A DNA stretch of 33,416 nucleotides from Desulfuromonadales bacterium (GTDB taxonomy: Bacteria > Desulfobacterota > Desulfuromonadia > Desulfuromonadales > JAGXHI01). Each line of letters begins with the position of its first letter. Positions within the stretch are counted from its first letter, which is position 1. Location of the stretch: positions 1 to 33,416 of the forward strand of contig JAGXHI010000034.1 of the NCBI GenBank assembly GCA_024636295.1, read 5' to 3'. Position numbers and translations under genes: made by a program. Below the pieces are notes generated by a model. The model ran no database searches. It was not told the origin of the DNA and saw only the letters and a list, made by a program, of their open reading frames with translations. Below are positions 29,352 to 33,416 of the stretch, in pieces.

Positions 29352-31136
29352 ATGCGATTTTCAATTTCGTTCAATGATTTCAGTTTACGCTTTCCCCTCG
29401 TCGGGGGATTTTTTTATGTACTTCTGCTGGTGCTGATTCTCTTCGCGGGGAGGAGTGCGGAAGGGGCGGAAGAGAGTCTTGAGATCGTCATCCAGGGGGT
29501 GGAAGAGGAGGTGCTGGAAAATGTCCGGGCGGCATTGAAGCCTCCGGCAGGGGTGGTGGATCAACTCTGGATCGACCGTTTCAAGCGAAGAATTCCCGAG
29601 ATCGTTCGCAATGCGCTGGAGCCGTACGGGTTTTATAAGGCCGAGGTCGATTACAAGCTGGAAATGACGAAATCTGGAAGTTATCGGCTGGAACTCGATA
29701 TCATGCCGGGTGAACCGGTTCGGATCGATACCCTCAGCATCGAGGTCCGGGGTGGTCGGGACAATGCTTTGCGGCGTCTGACGGAAAACTTTCCCCTGAA
29801 AAAGGGCGATCCTCTGCGCCATGACATTTACGAGGAAGCAAAAGGGGAGCTGCTGGCCACGGCCCAGGATCGGGGATATCTGAAGGCGGAATTCACCACA
29901 CACCAGGTCCGCGTCCGACTGGAGGACCTGAGTGCCGATATCGAACTGGTTTTTGAAACCGGCCCCCGTTTTAACTTCGGCGAGGTGACGATCGAGGGCG
30001 CCACCGAGTACCCTCCACGTTTTCTGGAAAGATATCTTACGTTCGAGCCGGGAGAGCCCTTCTCCTATGCCAAACTGGGGCAGACGCAATTGAGATATCT
30101 GGATTCCGACCGGTTCAAGGAAGTCATCATCACTCCCAGGGAAGAACTCGCCGAGGGGGACACTGTCCCGGTGGAAATCCATCTCGTCCCTTCTCTTCCC
30201 AAGCGTCTGAGGCCTGGAATCGGTTTTGCAACCGATACGGGTGCGCGGGTCACGCTCAAATACAATGACGTGAATATTTTTCACCTGGGGCATGAACTGG
30301 AGGCGGAATTCATCATCGCGCAGCTGCAGCAGTCCCTTGGCGCCGGATATATCATTCCCAGCAGGAAAAACGTGGACAGCAGGACCGAATTCCGGGTTGG
30401 TTATGACCGTCTGGAACTCGACGCCTTCGACAGTACGAAATTTTTTGCCCAAGCGGCGCGGGTGCGATCTTTCGGCAAAGGCCGGGAGGGTTCGATCTAT
30501 CTTCGTGTGCTTCAGGAAAATTTCGAAGTCGGGCAGGATGAGGATAATTCTTTTCTCATTCTGCCGGGGGTCCAGTTTTCACGCCATCGTTATAATGATC
30601 CCGTGCAGCCTACCAAGGGCTACCGATTTGCTCTGGAGGCCAGAGGGACGAATACGGCTATCGGTTCGGACAGTGACCTCGTCCAGCTTCTGGCGAGTGG
30701 AAATTATATCCTGGCCCTGCCGTTTCGATTATCTCTCTTCACCCGGCTTCAGACCGCCGTCACTCTGCAGAGCGACCCTCTGGAGAATATTCCTCCGTCC
30801 CTTCGCTTTTTTGCCGGCGGGGACCAGAGCGTCCGCGGATATGCCTACCAATCCCTGGGAACGACAAATGATGAGGGTGATGTCGTCGGGGGAGAAAATC
30901 TGCTCGTGGGAAGCGTGGAGCTGACCAAGAGGATCGGTCAGAATTGGGGCGTGGCGATTTTTGCGGATGCAGGGAATGCATTCAATAATCTCTCCGAAAT
31001 AAAGCTGCGCGAGGCGGTAGGTATTGGTATCCGCCGCTATACGGTCGTGGGACCGATCCGGGTGGACCTGGCCCGGCAGGTGGGAGTGAGTGATCCGTCC
31101 TTCCGTCTGCACATCAGTGTAGGATTCGGCTTTTGA
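29352..31136 (+). CDS. tamA: Translocation and assembly module subunit TamA (Omp85 family)
   Basis: A 594-residue outer-membrane protein. A long signal region ends near residue 38 (AGRSAEGAEE). Three POTRA domains follow (about 40-265, for example GYLKAEFTTHQVRVRLEDLS and FNFGEVTIEGA), then the 16-strand barrel with the Omp85 signature FFAGGDQSVRGYAYQSLG. The end VGFGF supplies the terminal aromatic needed for BAM insertion. The ATG at 29352 has no good Shine-Dalgarno sequence; a TTG at 29346 is also in frame. Coupled to tamB by a 4-base overlap. Confidence 0.92.
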   Translation: MRFSISFNDFSLRFPLVGGFFYVLLLVLILFAGRSAEGAEESLEIVIQGVEEEVLENVRAALKPPAGVVDQLWIDRFKRRIPEIVRNALEPYGFYKAEVDYKLEMTKSGSYRLELDIMPGEPVRIDTLSIEVRGGRDNALRRLTENFPLKKGDPLRHDIYEEAKGELLATAQDRGYLKAEFTTHQVRVRLEDLSADIELVFETGPRFNFGEVTIEGATEYPPRFLERYLTFEPGEPFSYAKLGQTQLRYLDSDRFKEVIITPREELAEGDTVPVEIHLVPSLPKRLRPGIGFATDTGARVTLKYNDVNIFHLGHELEAEFIIAQLQQSLGAGYIIPSRKNVDSRTEFRVGYDRLELDAFDSTKFFAQAARVRSFGKGREGSIYLRVLQENFEVGQDEDNSFLILPGVQFSRHRYNDPVQPTKGYRFALEARGTNTAIGSDSDLVQLLASGNYILALPFRLSLFTRLQTAVTLQSDPLENIPPSLRFFAGGDQSVRGYAYQSLGTTNDEGDVVGGENLLVGSVELTKRIGQNWGVAIFADAGNAFNNLSEIKLREAVGIGIRRYTVVGPIRVDLARQVGVSDPSFRLHISVGFGF

Positions 31137-33416
31137 AAAGAAGATTCAAATACTTCTACATCATTATTTCCGCGGTTGCGGCGGTGCTGCTGATTGCCTT
31201 TGTCTGGCTGTTCTGGACCTCCTCCGGCACCCGTTTTCTGTTGACGACTGCGTCAGGGGCGTCCGGCGCGGATATGACTGTCGGACAGGTGCGGGGACGA
31301 CTCGCGGACGAAATCCGCCTGGAGAACCTGCACGTGAGCTGGCCTGGGGGAACCGCCGAAATCGAAAGTCTCCGGCTTGTCTGGCGCCCTTTTCTTCTGC
31401 TGCGGGGAGAGCTGATTGTTTCGGAGTTGGTTGTGTCCCAAGGCGAAGCGATCCTGCAGGAAGGAGAGAAAGAGGAAAAAAAAGAACCCGCAACTCCTCC
31501 TGAACTTGCTTTTCCGGAGGTCAAAGGCTGGATCGGTCGACTGGAGGCTCGTATTGATTCTCTGCTCCTCGAGGATTTGACCGTGATTCGGGGCGGGGAC
31601 GAGCCGCTGGTCCTGAACCGTCTCTCCGGAAACTTTTCCTGGAAGGACCGTATTCTGAACGTGGGGGAGTTGTCTGTGGCGACGTCTGAAGCGGAGCTCT
31701 CGGGAGAGGGGAAAGCCGATTTTTCCGCTCCCTCCCTGGCCTCGGAAGGACGGCTTGTCCTGGATCGTCCAGATGGCGAAATCGATGCCCTGTCCTGGAC
31801 TGTCGATCTCTCCTCCGCAGCCGGTCCCCGGCATCTTGTCGGACCGGTTGATCTTGTCGTCCGGGCGGGAGATGATGAATGGGCGCGGTTTTCCGCCGAT
31901 CTCGATTGGACCCAAGAAGAAGTGAAGGCTTCCAGATTAGAACTGATCCGGCCCGGCCGGGAAGGAAAGCTGACCGGGACCGGCCGCATCATCTCAGGCG
32001 CGGAGGGCCTTCTATTCAGTCTCTCGGCCGATCTCTCCAGACTCGACCTCCATCCGCAGACCGATTTTCATACTGCTCTTTCAGGGGACCTGAAACTGGA
32101 AGGAACGGGCGACTCTTATCGGGGAGAAATATCGCTGGTCAACAAGGCCGAAGACTGGCGCGGAATCCGGATTTCCACTCCGGTCTCCGGAGATGCCGGG
32201 AGTCTATCCCTCTCCGAAATCAAAGGACAATGGCTTGCAGGCCGTTTTCAGGGAGACCTGACCGCCGGCTGGAGGGATGGAATTTCCGTGGAAGGAAACC
32301 TTTCCGGAGAAAATTTCGACCCAGGAGAATTCGATTCGCAGTGGTCGGGGAGAATCAACCTGATCGCTGATTTTTCCCTGCGCCAACCCGAGGACGGTCA
32401 GCTGCAGGCCAGACTCGGATTGAGACTGCCGGAGAGTGTCCTTCGAGGACGGGCTCTCAACGGGCGCGTCGACGCTCGCCTCCGGGGGAAAGAGCTCACT
32501 ATCTCGCAGCTTCTTCTGGAGGGCGACGGTTTTGCGATTACCGCCGAAGGCCAGTTGCAGGAGCGGATCGATTTCGATATGGACATCGAAAAACTCTCAG
32601 GCCTGATTCCTCAGGGAAAGGGAAGCTTAACGTCCAGTGGATGGTTTCGCTGGGAAGAAGAAACCGGGCCCGCCGGCTCTGTCAGCGCAAAAGGCGAGGA
32701 TATCTCCGTTTTCGGCTTCGGTGCGGGGCGCCTGAAACTGGAAGGGGAATACACGTCGGAGAAAGAGCCCTTTAGTGTGTCCGCCGAAGCCGTCAACATG
32801 TTCTATCGAGAATACCGACTGGCGGAGGCCGACATGCGGTTCGAGGGAACCGTGGAGGATCATTTCCTCCAGGCATCCACAGAGGGGCCCGATATCGGCG
32901 GGCAGCTGAAGGCGAGCGGTGGATTCGCAGAGGGGACCTGGTCGGGGACCCTGTCCGAATTCCTCCTTCGTGAAAAAACCCTGGGCCAGTGGGCTCTGGT
33001 GGAGCCCGTCACCCTGCAAGTGTCGCCCGAGGCCGTGCAGACATCCGCCATCAAGCTTTCCGGAGAAGGGGAAGAGAGAGTTGTTGCGGCGGCGAATCTT
33101 ACTTTCAATCCCCTTCGGGGGACGATGGAAGGCGAATGGAATCGTATTGACCTGAAACATGCGGATCCCTGGATCGAGGATATCGAACTCTCCGGGCGCA
33201 CTTCGGGAAATACGCATGTGGAGTGGCTGAGCAAAGAGAGGATGAACCTGAAGGGAGAGGCGAGCCTTGCGGGAACGATGAATTATCGTGGAATGCAGTT
33301 TCGCGTACAAAGGATGGATTCCCGCATCGCCTGGGGAGGAGAAGGTCTGGATGTCGCGCTGGAGCTCAAGATGGAGAAGAAGGGACAACTGGATGCCCGC
33401 CTGAGCTCTCCGGAGC
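31133..33416 (+). CDS. tamB: TamB-like AsmA-family protein, 3' end outside the window
   Basis: The frame starts with TTG overlapping the tamA stop (TTGA) and remains open to the window end, 761 codons. The N-terminus MKRRFKYFYIIISAVAAVLL is a signal anchor. It is followed by MTVGQVRGRLADEIRLENLH, typical of the TamB/YtfN start, and then long repetitive beta-strand sequence that would form a lipid-carrying groove across the periplasm. The full protein is usually 1,200-1,400 residues. Start choice is set by coupling; no Shine-Dalgarno sequence is visible. Confidence 0.9.
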   Translation, partial: MKRRFKYFYIIISAVAAVLLIAFVWLFWTSSGTRFLLTTASGASGADMTVGQVRGRLADEIRLENLHVSWPGGTAEIESLRLVWRPFLLLRGELIVSELVVSQGEAILQEGEKEEKKEPATPPELAFPEVKGWIGRLEARIDSLLLEDLTVIRGGDEPLVLNRLSGNFSWKDRILNVGELSVATSEAELSGEGKADFSAPSLASEGRLVLDRPDGEIDALSWTVDLSSAAGPRHLVGPVDLVVRAGDDEWARFSADLDWTQEEVKASRLELIRPGREGKLTGTGRIISGAEGLLFSLSADLSRLDLHPQTDFHTALSGDLKLEGTGDSYRGEISLVNKAEDWRGIRISTPVSGDAGSLSLSEIKGQWLAGRFQGDLTAGWRDGISVEGNLSGENFDPGEFDSQWSGRINLIADFSLRQPEDGQLQARLGLRLPESVLRGRALNGRVDARLRGKELTISQLLLEGDGFAITAEGQLQERIDFDMDIEKLSGLIPQGKGSLTSSGWFRWEEETGPAGSVSAKGEDISVFGFGAGRLKLEGEYTSEKEPFSVSAEAVNMFYREYRLAEADMRFEGTVEDHFLQASTEGPDIGGQLKASGGFAEGTWSGTLSEFLLREKTLGQWALVEPVTLQVSPEAVQTSAIKLSGEGEERVVAAANLTFNPLRGTMEGEWNRIDLKHADPWIEDIELSGRTSGNTHVEWLSKERMNLKGEASLAGTMNYRGMQFRVQRMDSRIAWGGEGLDVALELKMEKKGQLDARLSSPE

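Overview
The window joins the early and packaging part of a temperate phage, integrated as a prophage (about 1 to 19,740), to ordinary chromosome (19,741 to 33,416). The chromosomal order is iron alcohol dehydrogenase, TPR protein, TIGR00725 protein, DHH phosphoesterase, periplasmic amidase, RNase PH, RdgB, alanine-zipper lipoprotein, L,D-transpeptidase, TamA, TamB. This points to a Gram-negative bacterium. The amidase-rph-rdgB run and the Lpp-like lipoprotein suggest Desulfuromonadales or a related Desulfobacterota group, but this is inference from gene order and protein style and was not searched. The first 36 bases are Illumina Nextera adapter, so the left end is a contig end and the phage structural genes are missing.

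Prophage layout. The attachment site is the 3' part of a tRNA-Arg(TCT) gene at 19,696-19,740, next to a tyrosine integrase (18,536-19,669, +). Leftwards come a plus-strand lysogeny block of lipoproteins and membrane proteins (15,166-18,496), a CI-like repressor (14,647) with a divergent promoter and operators, and then a long minus-strand early region. That region holds Cro-like and CII-like regulators, small zinc-binding proteins, a MazG-like pyrophosphohydrolase, a free-standing glycyl-radical peptide like the NrdD C-terminus, a tail-Z-like protein, an SF3 helicase, an iteron-like origin candidate (6,123-6,482) and a DnaG-type primase. The far left has the terminase small subunit and the first codons of the next gene.

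Most notable is 997-4,242, between the replication and packaging genes. It is a complete integron: an IntI integrase with the IntI-specific insert and C-terminus, a candidate attI, and five cassettes bounded by five attC sites. The attC sites have the canonical polarity relative to intI, including an extra C in the left stem arm of three of them. Yet every cassette gene runs the opposite way, towards intI and along the phage operon. In all five cassettes the last gene stops with a TAA that is the complement of the TTA at the recombination point (GTTA), so the stop codon is the first three bases of the cassette. The attC therefore lies 5' of each gene or overlaps its start. Two cassettes encode Lar-like (restriction alleviation) zinc proteins and one an Ea22-like phage protein. 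The proposed reading is a phage-borne integron whose cassettes are flipped so that the phage's own operon expresses a swappable set of small accessory, possibly anti-restriction, genes.

Other points: fragments of a DUF5131 (Gp37/Gp68) gene and of a cytosine methyltransferase lie at the array's distal edge; a lipoprotein is fused in frame to an XRE repressor domain; and a chromosomal copA-like gene has two internal deletions.
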